A program made the position numbers and the translations under genes. Positions 38,067 through 50,099 of a stretch of 64,000 bases of DNA are shown in pieces. Position 1 is the stretch's first letter. Each line of letters begins with the position of its first letter. Below the pieces are notes generated by a model. That model had not been told where the DNA came from. It saw only the letters and a program-made list of their open reading frames with translations, and did not search any database. The stretch comes from Anaspis maculata (Eukaryota > Arthropoda > Insecta > Coleoptera > Scraptiidae), in contig OX421962.1 of NCBI GenBank assembly GCA_949128115.1, forward strand, positions 96,646,935 to 96,710,934. Direction: 5' to 3'.

Positions 38067-38260
38067 CGTGCAATAATAGTCATTTCTGAGTCATCCCACA
38101 AAGATACCGTGTGATCCGAACCATTCCGAACTGGGGTAGGCTGTGCCCTGGCGAAAAGCAGCTTCACATCCCGGAATTTGACCATGTCACAGCCTACCCC
38201 AATTCGGAATGGTTTGGATCCCACGGTATTTGAGAAATATGACACTATGATAATAGCATG
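38067..38260. repeat. Short palindrome
   Basis: The arms share ATTCCGAACTGGGGTAGGCTG on the left and the inverted CAGCCTACCCCAATTCGGAAT on the right, extending outward through ATACCGTG and AATAATAG blocks to about 75 bp per arm around a 30-base loop. Probably a miniature fold-back element; no target duplication recognised. Confidence 0.65.
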
Positions 38261-38794
38261 GACCAAAGGTGCTGATTCCAAGCAGGAAATTCCCACATGA
38301 AGTCAAACTTTTTGTTTCATTCCATTTTGGAAGGTGTGAAAAAATTAAAAAAGAAAAAAAATCGTTTTTTTTTTGACTTCCTGGATAACACATTCGCAAC
38401 GTAGTGGAGAGTTATTGCGCCATTTCTTGGATATCTTGTATGGGTACTACTTTTTAAAGCTCTTCAAAAACTCTACTCAAAACATGCAGAAATTATGACA
38501 TATCTATGATCTGTCAAAAAAGCCATCAACTGTCAGAGCCAAGACTTTGATGTTCATCAATAGCTCGAAAAGTACTGACCGGATTTCAATTAAATTTGGT
38601 ATGCACGTAGGATTTACGGTAAAAGAGAGAAAGTAGGATCTTCAACGTGATCTATCAGCGGGAAATGTCACATTCAAAGAGCGAAAGAAGATTTTAAAAT
38701 GATTTTGATTTTTGATGATTCATTTTGAAGCTCTAAGATAGCTCTCTCCAAAACATGTGAAAGTTATGACATATCTGTCATCTGTCTAGAGCTA

Positions 38795-40120
38795 AACTGC
38801 GCACAAAATGAAGTGACAATTTTATTTTGGGAGGTTTTTTCAGATATCCATAACTTTTTGAAAAATGATCGGAATCTGAAACAGTTTGCACTATTTTGAA
38901 GATACATTGTTCTATTTTTGTGAACCACACCTATCCAGGTCATCTAAAGTAGAGAAATGCCTCATACAGGGTGATACAAAGGGTCGTGCAAAGACCTGCT
39001 CTTTTCATCCTGGCACAGGAAATTTTTCCGTCATCCTGTATGTACCAATGTGACCGTATCTTGTAGCCTGTAGTATCTTTAACTCAGAACAGTTCAGTTT
39101 TTCATTCTGCGTTATGTATTGACGGATATATGATTTTTCTTGTGAAAAAATGCCAATTTGCAATCTTTTCAACGGCAACAATAGCGTCACATGAAACTGT
39201 CACCAACAAAGAGCTAACAATAAAAAGTCGTATCTCTGTATCTAGGCAATGGATTTTTGGCAATTGTTGGTAATCGGATCAAAGCCCAAGAAAATTAAGG
39301 CACAGAACAGTAATTTAGATTTTGACCTGTACCATAAAAAAATCACTGCAGCAAAGTTGACTACGGACCCGGAGATATTCCAAGTGCCCTGGATTAATCC
39401 TGTGACGGCAGGTTCATCGGGGTGACAGGTGGATATGGATATGCAGCATGCGACTCGGACGGTTGACCAATGGAGATACTTACGTAATGCAGAGCAAAAA
39501 GGCACCTGTTAGAGTTACAGATACTACAAGCTACAAGATACAGTCAATCCAAGTACCTGTACCGAGTAATAATGGAACCATCCCTGCCTGCGCCAAAAAA
39601 AACGCCGTCTTTTCTCATCACCTTGTATGTTTCATTTCTTAGCTATTATGGACATTAAAATTTGTGGTTCCTGGAGAGGGAACACATCATCCCATCTTAA
39701 GATGATTATCGTTGAATTAAGAAACTTTTCCGTACCATTAATACTCCTCGATGAAATAATTGGTACTTTTATACAAGAAAAATCATATCTCCCCAAGTTA
39801 ACAACGTAGAGTGAGAAACTGAACAGGTATTAGTTACAGATACTACAGGCTACAAGACGAAGTCACATTCGTATATACAGGATGCCGTAAAAATTTCCGG
39901 TGCCAAGATGAAAAGAGCAAAAAGTTGCACGCTTTTTTGTATCACCCTGTATGAGACATACCTTAACTATGAATGGCTTGGATATGTAGGGTTCACAAAA
40001 TAGAAGAATGTATCCTCACAACAGTGAAAGCTGCCTCAGATTCCGATCATTTTTCAAAAAGTTACGGACATTTGAAAAAACCTCCAAAAATAGAATTGTC
40101 ACTTCATTTTGTGCGCAGTT
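38795..40120. mobile_element. Outer palindrome, TA|AACTGCGCACAAAATG, carrying a nested element
   Basis: Arms 38795-38964 and 39952-40120 are inverted copies, starting AACTGCGCACAAAATGAAG and sharing ACTTTTTGAAAAATGATCGG. TA lies outside each end (38793-38794, 40121-40122). The centre is occupied by the element at 38967-39949. Without it the arms would meet at ...CTCA-TA-TGAG..., a dyad with no loop. Confidence 0.75.
38967..39949. mobile_element. Inner fold-back element, TA|CAGGGTGATACAAA
   Basis: The ends CAGGGTGATACAAAGGG (38967) and TTTGTATCACCCTG (ending 39949) have TA borders (38965-38966, 39950-39951). The arms share TGCTCTTTTCATC, GGAAATTTTT and TTGTAGCCTGTAGTATCT and diverge visibly toward the loop near 39400-39480. 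No coding sequence. Confidence 0.85.
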
Positions 40121-40204
40121 TATAAGCTGTTAAAGCCAGAACTTTAACGTTCAGTAACTCAAGAAGTACTTACTGTACTTATTTTACCAGAAGAACATAT
40201 TTCA

Positions 40205-42430
40205 TTCAGTCAGTTATTGATTCTAGGTACTTCCAGACTAATGTATTTTGTTATTATGTATAATAATTGAAACAAACGATGAGAAGTCCCGCAGCAGACA
40301 TGACGACGATTTTTTTACTACTAAAAGATCGACATTACGATTTAGGGACAGGTTAATAATACTGTATTCCATAGTTATAACCTTGTAGAAACAAAAATCA
40401 CAAAAATATAAATTTAACAAAAATTCTAATAGTCCAGAGGTTAGTGTAATGGATCCGGCACTCAGTGACAAAAGCACGAAAATTTGTAGAATGACACAAA
40501 AGGCCTCCCGATTGAGAACTTGTGCCTGGTAGATTTTTTATGGGGAGCGGAGGCAGGGGGCCCAAAAATGGGACTATCGCAGTTTCGACTTTATAAATAG
40601 AGTTATGCTGATGCCAAAAAGGTGGGTAATGATCCCAAAATTGTTCATGGTCTTCTAAGGGAGACAAAATTCATAACAACATTTTTTCACTTGCCGAAGA
40701 TTCAAGTGTGAAGAATGGCAGCGGCATGACGACTGATGCTACCAAGGTTTATAATAGAGTCATACATTTCCTATTAATCAGGTATAACAGTATTAAAAAG
40801 TATGGTGTCGTGGGACTCGTAGGAGCTCCAGCGCTTCCAAATTTGAAGCCACTTCTGGGCCTTTCCGACAAAAAGTCTGCGAGGCGCCCGTTCTCAATCG
40901 AAAGAGCAAAGTTTCTTGTGCAGTGCCATCCTACCCATTTCCGTGCTATTGTCAGCAAGTACAGGGTCCATTTAATTTTTGGCTAATTACCTCCGCACTA
41001 CACTATAACCAATATTGAAAGGATTAAAAACCACAGTACCTACCTACCTATGAAACTTCAGAAATTAATCAACGCAATAAATTCCAAGAGCATCAAAAAA
41101 AGCGTAACAAGAAATTACTGTAGGGGGAAAAAAAAGTTAGGTATACCTACTTCTTTCATGATATCGTAAGATTTTGAATGAATAAGCATTATCGACTTTA
41201 TAATAATAAAGATGTGATAACTGAAGACACGATGACTTTTCTGATTTGAATGGTGGAAGGAAGGGTGCAAAAATTGAATCTGGGAGCAAGACACGTGTCT
41301 ACAGCTTCCATTTTTGGATAATGAAACCCCTTCTCACTTTTACAATAGGAAAAATTTTCAGCCAAATATTTTTCCACAGTGCTGAAAATGTGAGATTCCT
41401 GGGTACAATTTGAATAATCACAAAATTCCAATGTGGGAGCTAAACGTACACCGACTCAGGTACCTGATGTTATCACCGAGGTTATCACTAATATCACGAA
41501 ACTCCTGATTGTTGGAGCGCTTATTCGAGTTGTTTGACGCCCGAATTAGGAAAGGGAGTCTGGGACCTGACCTGGAAGATTTGATTTGGTTAGGTGATGC
41601 GTATCGGTATTTCGCTACTGATATATAATTTCAATTGTAAAATTTGAAGCGAAGTGAATTAATCGCCGAATTGACTTTCCATAAACCAGCCGCGGATATT
41701 AAGTTAGCGCGGCATAAACTATATATTCAACATATAGGTAAATGAGTTATTTATAGCACACGTTTAAGCCTGCATTGTTTAAATTACAATGAAGCATTGA
41801 CACGCTTCGTTATCCGTACAGGGTGGATTGAAAAATACGAATGGGTTTACTATGAGCGTATATAGTTGTTCCGAACCGTTAATTGTATCAAGTTCATGAA
41901 TCGGCTCCCACGTCTGTTCACTGGAATCGCTTCGTGAGTCTATAAAATGACGATGAAGGAGAAATGTGCAGATGATAGGTTATAATCGCTTAGTTCTTGA
42001 ACCTACCTTTTAAATCCCGTGGCATTTTTTTACGCATCAGGCTGTAACAGAGATGAAATTGAGAATAAAATTAATGAATCTCAGAAATGGATCAATTTTA
42101 AGGGATGATTGGCTCAGTATAAATACCCGTGGGGTCAAAAACCTTCATGATCGAAGTACTCAGCTACTTCTAAGAATTAATATAGGTACGTAACCAAACG
42201 TAACTGCCGGTACACCTAGTTTTATGTTGTAAAAGCCGTTGCGGCTGTTAGAATTCCAAAATGATAAAGTTGGAAGAAAAGTGCGCCATTATAACTACAC
42301 TTTTCCACTCTACTTAAAGTGGGCAAGAATGATTGACAAAACCCAGCACTATTCCAGAGAAGCTTACGATAGGGCCGAATTTCTCGGAAGGTTTGAGGCT
42401 CATTCACATACCTCAACTGTAGCTGTAACA
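40205..42430. other. Gene-poor stretch
   Basis: No gene supported. Opposed small frames of about 69-92 codons overlap at 40708-40986 without any known motif. A lone TACAGGGTG lies at 41817. Confidence 0.4.
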
Positions 42431-42615
42431 GCAACGCTTACATTAGTGTAAAAGTTTGAACCTATACATTTCATGCCTAAGGTCAAAAACACAACAAAAG
42501 CAGGTTGCCGGTCTCCGGTTTCGGCGCCGACAATATTTTTTCTTTTTTTTTGGCCCCACGCATGAAATGCATAGGTCAAAACTTTAACACTAGATAGATA
42601 TAACGTTAGCGTTGC
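42431..42615. repeat. 185-bp inverted-repeat element
   Basis: The left arm GCAACGCTTACATTAGTGT and the right arm, whose reverse complement starts GCAACGCTAACGTTA, share a GACCTATGCATTTCATGC-type block (left ACCTATACATTTCATGC). Arms are about 50-55 bp and the loop contains CCGGTTTCGGCGCC. Resembles a miniature element; family unknown. Confidence 0.65.
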
Positions 42616-43611
42616 TCCAAACCATTCTCTCCCCCTCACAGCGTTCTGTTGTGGCGGTCACGCGTAATGGTCCACTATACTACGCGGCCCTACTACCCTT
42701 CACTTGTTACTTAATAATATCATTCGTAGTTATAGGTACGTCATTTGGGCATCTATTGTTGTACCTACATTTTCGAATTTCATACGGCTGTTTTACGGGT
42801 TAATGGCTCAGTCGAAGAGAAGTCAATGTTGAATTGAATTATGTGGCATGTTCAGACAATAGGTCAATCAAAAATATTCTATTTTCGGTCGCTGAATAAA
42901 ATATGAATGCATAATCTGCCCGTTTTTGCCATTCCTAATCAATCGTGGTCGGCGACCACCAAATTGATTTCGCATTATGCTATTTACAATTCCATATCAA
43001 ATCGATCCTCATGACTCGAGCCGGCGATGGAAATTACCCTACGCCCGCAAAACACGCACCACATTCGCCATTCGCAGGTCCGAAATGAAATTGTCATAAA
43101 CCGAGCGAAATCTGAAGCAAAACACGTGTCACTTAAGAGACCCTCGACCTTTCAATAACGGTGGTGTTTACCTCGATTATCGGTTTTTAGTGCCTAGTAT
43201 GCCTAGTTCCGCCCAAATTATTATCATAAATAAGCAAATTAGTTATGCCTAGAGCTCTACCCAGAGATTACATCAATACTTTTCTACTCGACGACATACT
43301 AGATAGTATGATTATGATGATAACTAGAATCCAACTCCAACAAAAGTGGTTGTGTCACCCCAAAACTCCCCCGACTAGTATCCAGAGACCTATAGAATTT
43401 TTGTTCGAAGCGTCCATTCGGATAGGAAGTTGGTATAAGAGAGAGAGCTAATGGGCTCATTCCACAGAAAAACCATGTCCGCGTACTAAATTTCAAGTCG
43501 AACGAGTCAACGGTTCGGCAGTTATTGTGTAAGATTACAGATCATTTGTCTAACCTGTCATTCCTGATTACACTGTTACGAGAGCGCTCGCTTTGCATGC
43601 GATTATGCATG
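42616..43611. other. Gene-poor stretch
   Basis: No gene or clear repeat seen. Confidence 0.4.
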
Positions 43612-43613
43612 TA

Positions 43614-44089
43614 GAGGGTGTTCGCGTTAAGATTGACCCCTCCCCCCACTAGCCGGCTTATCCTTCAACCAATTTAAAAAATGAAAACTGATTCTTGAAG
43701 GATTTTTGCTGAGTTTTTCAAATTTTCTCCAACATTTACGGGTTCATTTTTCAAAAAATTATAGATTATTGGAAAAAATTCTCAAAATCGGTTTGATTAT
43801 AATTTTTTTACATTTTAAACTGTTATGTTAATAATATTTTGTCATTTGACAATCAACTGAACCCGTGAGTGCTATATTTAGTTGTAATCAGGATAAAAGA
43901 CTGATGCATCAACTGCATGTTAATGAAAATATTTTTTTGCGACACTCTGTAAATTGATGGTTTGGAAATTTTTCATAGACAAATTCAAGAAATTCAGGAA
44001 AACTCCTCCAAGAATCAGTTTTCCTTTTTGAAATTGTCCCAGGGATAGGGCGGCTAGTGGGGGGGGGACAATCTTAACGTGAACACCTG
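43614..44089. mobile_element. Fold-back element, TA|(G/C)AGGGTGTTCGCG
   Basis: The ends GAGGGTGTTCGCGTTAAG (43614) and CTTAACGTGAACACCTG (ending 44089) are inverted copies. TA lies at 43612-43613 and at 44090-44091; the second TA is also the left TA of the next element. Arms share CCCCACTAGCCG and CTGATTCTTG(A/G)AGGA blocks. No coding sequence. The terminus is one or two bases from the CAGGGTG type. Confidence 0.8.
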
Positions 44090-44091
44090 TA

Positions 44092-45664
44092 CCGGGTGGG
44101 CCATAAAAAACCGTGCTCTAAATTTTTCCTTCTAATTTTTTTTTTCCTCCACCAATTCCATCGAACTTTTCAGCATTGGATAGCCAATTAACTAGGCTAT
44201 CATTTCTGTATTTCAAAATGGCCGACACACTAAAATTCAAGATGGCAGAAACAATTGAAAATAGGCCTTCTTTCGTTCTCGTTGCTTTATATTGAAAGTT
44301 ACCAGAAAGTCAAAACCAATAAAGTATTATGAAGGATTAGACCTTCCCTGTCAATTCAAGACCACAACCAATAAAATCGGGCTGAGGAGCTATTGCGAGT
44401 TGTAGCGAAGCCTACTTTCCGTTCTTTTCATTTCGGCATAATTGACCTAAATTTGGGTATCCTGCCCGCCAATCCGCCATATGCTCATTTCGTAACCGAT
44501 TTACTCAAATTTGGTGTCAATGGCTAGCCAATTGGACAGGCTACCTTAAAAGTATGACAAAATGACAGACCTGTCAAAATCCAAGATGGCGGAAGCAATT
44601 GAATATAGAATTTCTTTTATCCCAATTGCTTTTTAATAAAAATGAGCGGAGAGTCGAAACCAATAATTGTTATGAAGGAATAGACCTTCCTTGACAATTC
44701 AAGACAGCAACCAATCAAATCGGTTCATCTGATGAGGAACTACGGCCAGTTGAAGCGAAGCCTACTTTCCGTTTTTCTATTCTAACAAGAACGAATAAGG
44801 CCCAATTCCAATAGTTTCCGCCATCTTGAATTTTCACATGTTGGCCATTTTCTTTCACGAAAAATGGCGGCCTGTCTAATTGGCTAGCCAATGATACCAA
44901 ATTTGAAAAAATCGGTTGGAAAATAAGGATATGGCGGGCAGGATTCCTAAATTTGGGTCATTTATGCGGGAATGAAGGAACTGGTAGGTAGGCTTCGCTT
45001 CAACTTGTCGTAGCTCCTCAGCAAATGACTCGATTTGATTGGTTGCGGTCTTGGATTGTCAAGGAAGGTCTATTCCTTCATAATAATTATTGATTTTGAC
45101 TATCTGCTAATTTTTATTAAAAAGCATCATGGACAAAAGAAATTATATTTTCAATTGCTTCCGCCATCTTGGATTTTGACATGTACATCATTCTCTCATA
45201 TGAAAAAGAAAGCCTGTCCAATTGGCTAGCCATTGATACCAAATTTGAGAAAATCGGTTGAGAAATGAGCAAATGGCGGATTGGCGGACAAGATACCTTT
45301 GGATCAATTATGCGGAAATGAAAAAAACGGAAAGTAGGCTTCACTTCAACTCGCAATATCTCCTCAGCCGATGACCAGATTTCACTGGTTGTGGTCTTGA
45401 ATTGACAAGAAAGGTCTATTCTTTCATAATGCATTATTGGTTTTGACTTTCTGGTAACTTTCAATAATAAGCAACGAGAACAAATGAAGGCCTATTTTCA
45501 ATTGTTTCTGCCATCTTGAATTTTGATAGGTCGGCCATTTTGAAATACGGAAATGATAGCCTATTCAATTGGCTAGCCAATGCTGAAAAGTTCGATAAAA
45601 TCGGTGGAGGAATAAAAATTTTAGAAAGAAAAATTCAGAGCACGGTTTTTGATGGTCCACCCGG
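44092..45664. mobile_element. Composite fold-back element, TA|CCGGGTGG
   Basis: The ends CCGGGTGGGCCATAAAAAAC and ...GATGGTCCACCCGG are bordered by TA (44090-44091, 45665-45666). Each arm is itself two tandem units of about 340 bp: units starting near 44172 and 44512 on the left, mirrored on the right. This gives four related copies in the order forward, forward, reverse, reverse. Repeated landmarks are GCTAGCCAATTGGACAGGCT, AGCGAAGCCTACTTTCCGTT and TTCAAGATGGC. Small frames inside are translations of the units. Confidence 0.85.
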
Positions 45665-45667
45665 TAC

Positions 45668-47466
45668 ATAGAAGAACGTTGCCTTCATGTACAATAATGT
45701 TGAAGAACATTGAAGCATGTTTGGTTGCCTACCCAGCCAGGTGCATTCGGTGTCTGAATAGAATAAAGAACAGGTTTATATTTCTATTTCTCAAAACAAT
45801 GAGTAATAGACGAACCAGTTTAGATAATTCATTGTTTTGATTTTCGAAGTGGTGGCTACGACCAATGTCAGGTAAACAAGGGGCTGTTTCTTCTTCTTGA
45901 ACATGCAGTTGTAATTGGATTCCTTCATCTACAATTCTTGACAAGGACAAGCAAAAAATCCTCAACGTATTCAGAATAAATGACTTCTCTGGAAGAGACA
46001 TGATCTTTACAAAATCCTTCTCCCAAACGGCCCTGTCGACGGCGTTTCAGATTTGGGCCATCTTTCATGGAACTCTTGATTCTGACTGTTTGTCTCGAGC
46101 CAGTTCTGATCCCAAGCTCTTTCCATCTAAAGTTTCAGCTTCAATATGAGCTGCAAATTTTCAAAATCAGTCAACGAGAAAGGAAGTTATCGCTGCAAAA
46201 CCAAAAAGATATTTTTTTGGTATTCACCCCGTAAATTGAGATACGCGGACAATTCAAACACCATCCTGCACTTTAATAAGGCCTATCTCAGCATCCTTGT
46301 GGTTGAAATTCAGGGGAAGAAAACTATTTTTTCGAACGGGAGCTTCTTGGCTGTCTTATTCCCTGTACAAACCTTATGTGAAGGACCCAGTGTCCTGCAA
46401 GACCACGGACTGATAGCCAAAAGATCAAGTCAGCCGAGTCAGCGAACACTTCAACGGGAATATTTCATTGTAGCAGTCTGAAGTTACATCAAATTAAAAA
46501 AGCGCTTAATTTTTGGGAACTACGTATTGACTTATGCGTAGTTTAGAAGAAGGAAATACTGTTGCCGACTTTGTACAATAACAGCGATTGATGCCGCCTA
46601 CCTCATGGAAGGCACAAAGGGTGGTTGAATACGGGCATAAATTGTCTGTATCTATTATCATGAATGTAAGCTGCTAGACCTGAGTCACAATAGCAAAAGT
46701 TCGGATGCGAGATCGGGTAGTAGAATTTTTGAAACTTTTTCGAAAGCGTTTTTCTCTGGAGATTCAACGAGTGTGTGATCCGGCAGCGAAACGACCAGTT
46801 GAGAGAGTTTAAAGTCAAACATTCGTCTTAGAAACCGTCTCAAAGCGTGCCCATACTAAAGCAATTAAGTATGAACAGCAACCAAGTTTGAGACTGACCA
46901 CAAAAAACCCGTGTAATCCCTACCCAATTAGATTATCTTTATTGGAATCCAACAAAGATGTTCCAGCAATTGGGACACAGACATCGGACCTCATTCAATT
47001 ACTGACCAAAGCGGCGCACAAAAAGTCCCTCGAGATACAGACACATCGATGCACAAATTTTGCCAATATAATAAAGTTCGCACTAAAGCTACAGTCCTAG
47101 GACTCCTAAAGTTCTCAACCATGTGCGAAACAGCATTAGAACTTCCGAACCCTCCAGTTCTTACAGAAACTCCGGCGCGAGCTTTATTGTTAAATTTATC
47201 AGGTGAATTACGAAAAAAAAGCGGCCGGAATGACATGTGTTTTTGTATTCCAGAAGAGTTTTATTAGGGTTCGAGAAGAAAAAAACTCCGGCGATTTGAT
47301 TGAATTCCGGAGGTGCTAATCTAGACCGCCCCCGGACCACTGGGGCTTCGGGACTGGAAATGTAACTTAATTGAAAGTTTTCCATCCCCCTGGGATTTGT
47401 TTACTTTTAGACGCAGATATGGACATCAGAAAATGCGCCGTGAATTGCTAATGCGTCAATTAAACC
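45668..47466. other. Gene-poor stretch with a third copy of the dispersed repeat
   Basis: A 111-codon plus frame at 46146-46481 has no recognised domain, and its 3' half (about 46370-46440) resembles the repeat at 1525-1600 through ATAGCCAAAAGAT and an AAAC-TTATGTG block, so I do not call it a gene. Confidence 0.4.
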
Positions 47467-48222
47467 TCAACGGGGAAAGAAAAATCTCTTGGATGTTCGG
47501 GCAAGCGCGGAAAAACTGACGGCGAATCGGTGGGTATTAAATTTAGATTGGATAGGTAAACACCATTCGGCATTCGTCAGATCTGCCTGCCAAGATAATG
47601 GAAAGTGTAGTGGTTGATTATGCAACAAAAAACGCTGATTGACATGTTGATTCGAAAATAGCGCTGGGAAATGTTTATTTAAATCTTGGAGTTTTGGTTT
47701 GATTTGATGCCGAAAAAAATTGAATTGTAATACCCAAAGAGAAATATTTTCTTCTGATAATATTTGTACGCACTGATCCATCAGCGGTACTGATACATCA
47801 TCAAAACAATGTAGGGCGATTCCATCAAATTTATTCACTTTGTCGTTGACAAGTAGCGTGAAGGTCGAAATTATGTATTCTAGGGACATTGATTTGGTGC
47901 CAAAATCAGCTTTGTACCTTTGGTTGGCTTGAAGTGCCAATTCCGATGCCGCACATCGTATTTCTGACGTAAGCTTTATAAAAAAAGAATGGAAGTTGAA
48001 TAGTTTGCAATTAGCAACGTGCGCATACCATGGACCTGTACCTAAACTGGACTGATAATACCGTACATTGCCATGGACCCAGTGGAATGCGGACATGATA
48101 GCTGACCAGGGACTTTCATTTTTCACAATTGGTTCTGGCTGTCCTGCTAATGTAGCCATTCCTTTTTGCCTTGCTGGAATGACTGACAGTGTGCAGCTAT
48201 CAGATTGACTTTTTTGCTGCAT
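47467..48222 (-). CDS. Unrecognised 251-codon reading frame
   Basis: This is the longest open frame in the window outside the retrotransposon. It has protein-like composition: hydrophobic and charged residues are mixed, there is no low complexity, and a compact block SLEYIISTFTLLVNDKV (about 113-129) leads into FDGIALHCFDDVSVPLMDQC (132-151). I see no signal peptide, membrane segment, zinc finger or catalytic motif I can name. An in-frame TGA directly precedes the first ATG, so this is either the real start or the edge of an exon whose acceptor lies inside. Another frame upstream (48240-48380, minus) reads RNVAGATGQNDRERWLKAIG and could be a linked exon or frame-shifted part. It may be a host exon, a domesticated sequence or a fragment of an unknown element. 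Confidence 0.4.
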   Translation of the reverse strand: MQQKSQSDSCTLSVIPARQKGMATLAGQPEPIVKNESPWSAIMSAFHWVHGNVRYYQSSLGTGPWYAHVANCKLFNFHSFFIKLTSEIRCAASELALQANQRYKADFGTKSMSLEYIISTFTLLVNDKVNKFDGIALHCFDDVSVPLMDQCVQILSEENISLWVLQFNFFRHQIKPKLQDLNKHFPALFSNQHVNQRFLLHNQPLHFPLSWQADLTNAEWCLPIQSKFNTHRFAVSFSALARTSKRFFFPR

Positions 48223-48379
48223 TCACTTGCTTACTGACTGCCGGAGGCCACAGGACCGTTTTAATTCACTCGTTCAAAGCACGCCAGCGCCCAATGGCCT
48301 TCAGCCACCGTTCCCTGTCGTTTTGGCCTGTCGCACCTGCTACGTTGCGTTGTTTTCTTCTACCAAACCACGAGTGATA

Positions 48380-50090
48380 AATAATCATGGAATTCAGTAA
48401 TAAATTAACAGAATGTTATCACTGGACGAAATTTAAACACACCAGATTCAAATTGGACGCAAAATACCGCAGACACATCAACGCAGCAGCGCACAAACAG
48501 ACGGCAACTGTCAGTCTGGTTATAAATCTGACATGCAGACCGCGTACTCGCGACGGTTGTGGACTAGAACTGCCAACTCGTCGAAGTAAACGTGGTAGAC
48601 AGTGGCTCTCAAGCCTTCTATGCTGCTTATACTCACAATGCGTTTTTTGAAGCCAAACCAATTTGACGACAACTTTCGATGAAAATAAAATATATATATA
48701 CCACTAGCAGAATCATTGATTTATGAACGATCATCACTTATGTAATGTATATACCTATATCTACATTATATCGATAGCACCTAATTTTTTGAAGCAACTT
48801 AAAAACTCCGTAGGATTTGAAAACGGCACTTATGTTGTGTTAGCTACATAGCCCGTGTACATGCTGTATACAATATGCATGTTAGCCCATATCAGAGAGT
48901 TTTATTGTTTGGTACCGCAGTTCATTTCAAGTACAGGTCCATGGCGCGTACTTATAACAAAAGTCTGTCGTGGAATAAATCAACCCTCACTGGCAGACAT
49001 GGCCTGTTATTAAAGTATTAAAGTCTAATTAGTGGACCGCAATTAGGGGCAGCCAAGTCAAAGCAACGTACACAATGCGGGGTGAGCCAATCGCACAATT
49101 TTTTTTTTCTTTGAGCGAATGAAAACACAATTGGCATCGGGATTAAAACCCGAAGCTTATCGGCCGTATCAACGAATCGAAAGGGCTTTCCATTTTCCAC
49201 AAACAGTTGGATTTAGGCGTATATCCTGCGTATAAAAAGTCTGACCCAGTCAACCCATATACACCCCAGACCCGCATAATCCTCGGATTTGCTGGACGGT
49301 GAAGCGACGGTTAGGAAATAGTGAATTTCATTTACACCCAATTTTCCGAAATCGCTAATAGGTTTTTGATATACAAGAATAAAAGAGCTTCGAGAAGCTC
49401 TTGTTTGTTTTATGTTCTCCTTTTTGCGCGTTGTAACGCTGCATTCAATCAATTCCAACAACCGCTGTTTTTGAAACGCATTAGTTATTATTGAACTCGA
49501 TATTTATATTCGAAATGATTGAAGTCAAAAAAACAATTCATAGAAAGGTATAATAATAAAATAATTATTGTACTCGTATAAACTTTGTCCGTCAACGTAA
49601 AGTTCGCCGGAAACCGCAAGGCAACCATAATCAAGATCGTACCTTCAAGAAAAAACAAATTAAAGTTTAATGAAACAAGACTCAGTTTAGTGATTAGGTA
49701 TTAGATGAATCAAGGAAAACGTTCGAAAAAACAATGGATGTAGGTATGAAAACCTGTTTGGTGAGAATGTGTGAAGAGAGACCTAGACCGATACTTGGCT
49801 CTGTGGTAAAATATTAGTAGAGCATCTGGCGGTGTTTTGATTTTAGCTGGAACAGAAAACATTGTAACGCATAATTGGGACGTTTATTTATTACGATTTC
49901 ATGCAGCGTCCAACTGAAGTGGCGTAGGCGATATCAGAATTCGCAGAATGGGTTTTGAAACAGACTCCGGCCTTTCCGTTGAAAGCGGAAAATTGGGGAT
50001 CAAGCGGAGGGCTTTATGCCGAAAAGAATCAAGTCACGCTACTACTGAAAAGAGATACTCACGGATTTTTAATTAAAGCTCATCAGAAAC
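48380..50090. other. Gene-poor stretch
   Basis: Overlapping plus (48387-48650) and minus (48419-48661) frames of 80-87 codons shadow one another, and neither has a known motif. Nothing else recognisable. Confidence 0.4.
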
Positions 50091-50099
50091 TGAGAATTA

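Larger units (their letters stand above)
38461..40200. repeat. Two tandem units of a ~265-bp repeat, the second split by a palindrome
   Basis: The blocks CAAAACATG, GAAATTATGACATATCT (or GAAAGTTATGACATATCT) and ATCTGTC recur at about 38480 and 38750. After the second, the unit resumes only at 40123 with CTGTTAAAGCCAGAACTTT, matching CTGTCAGAGCCAAGACTTT at 38535. Unit 1 therefore serves as an approximate empty site for the insertion in unit 2. Confidence 0.6.
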
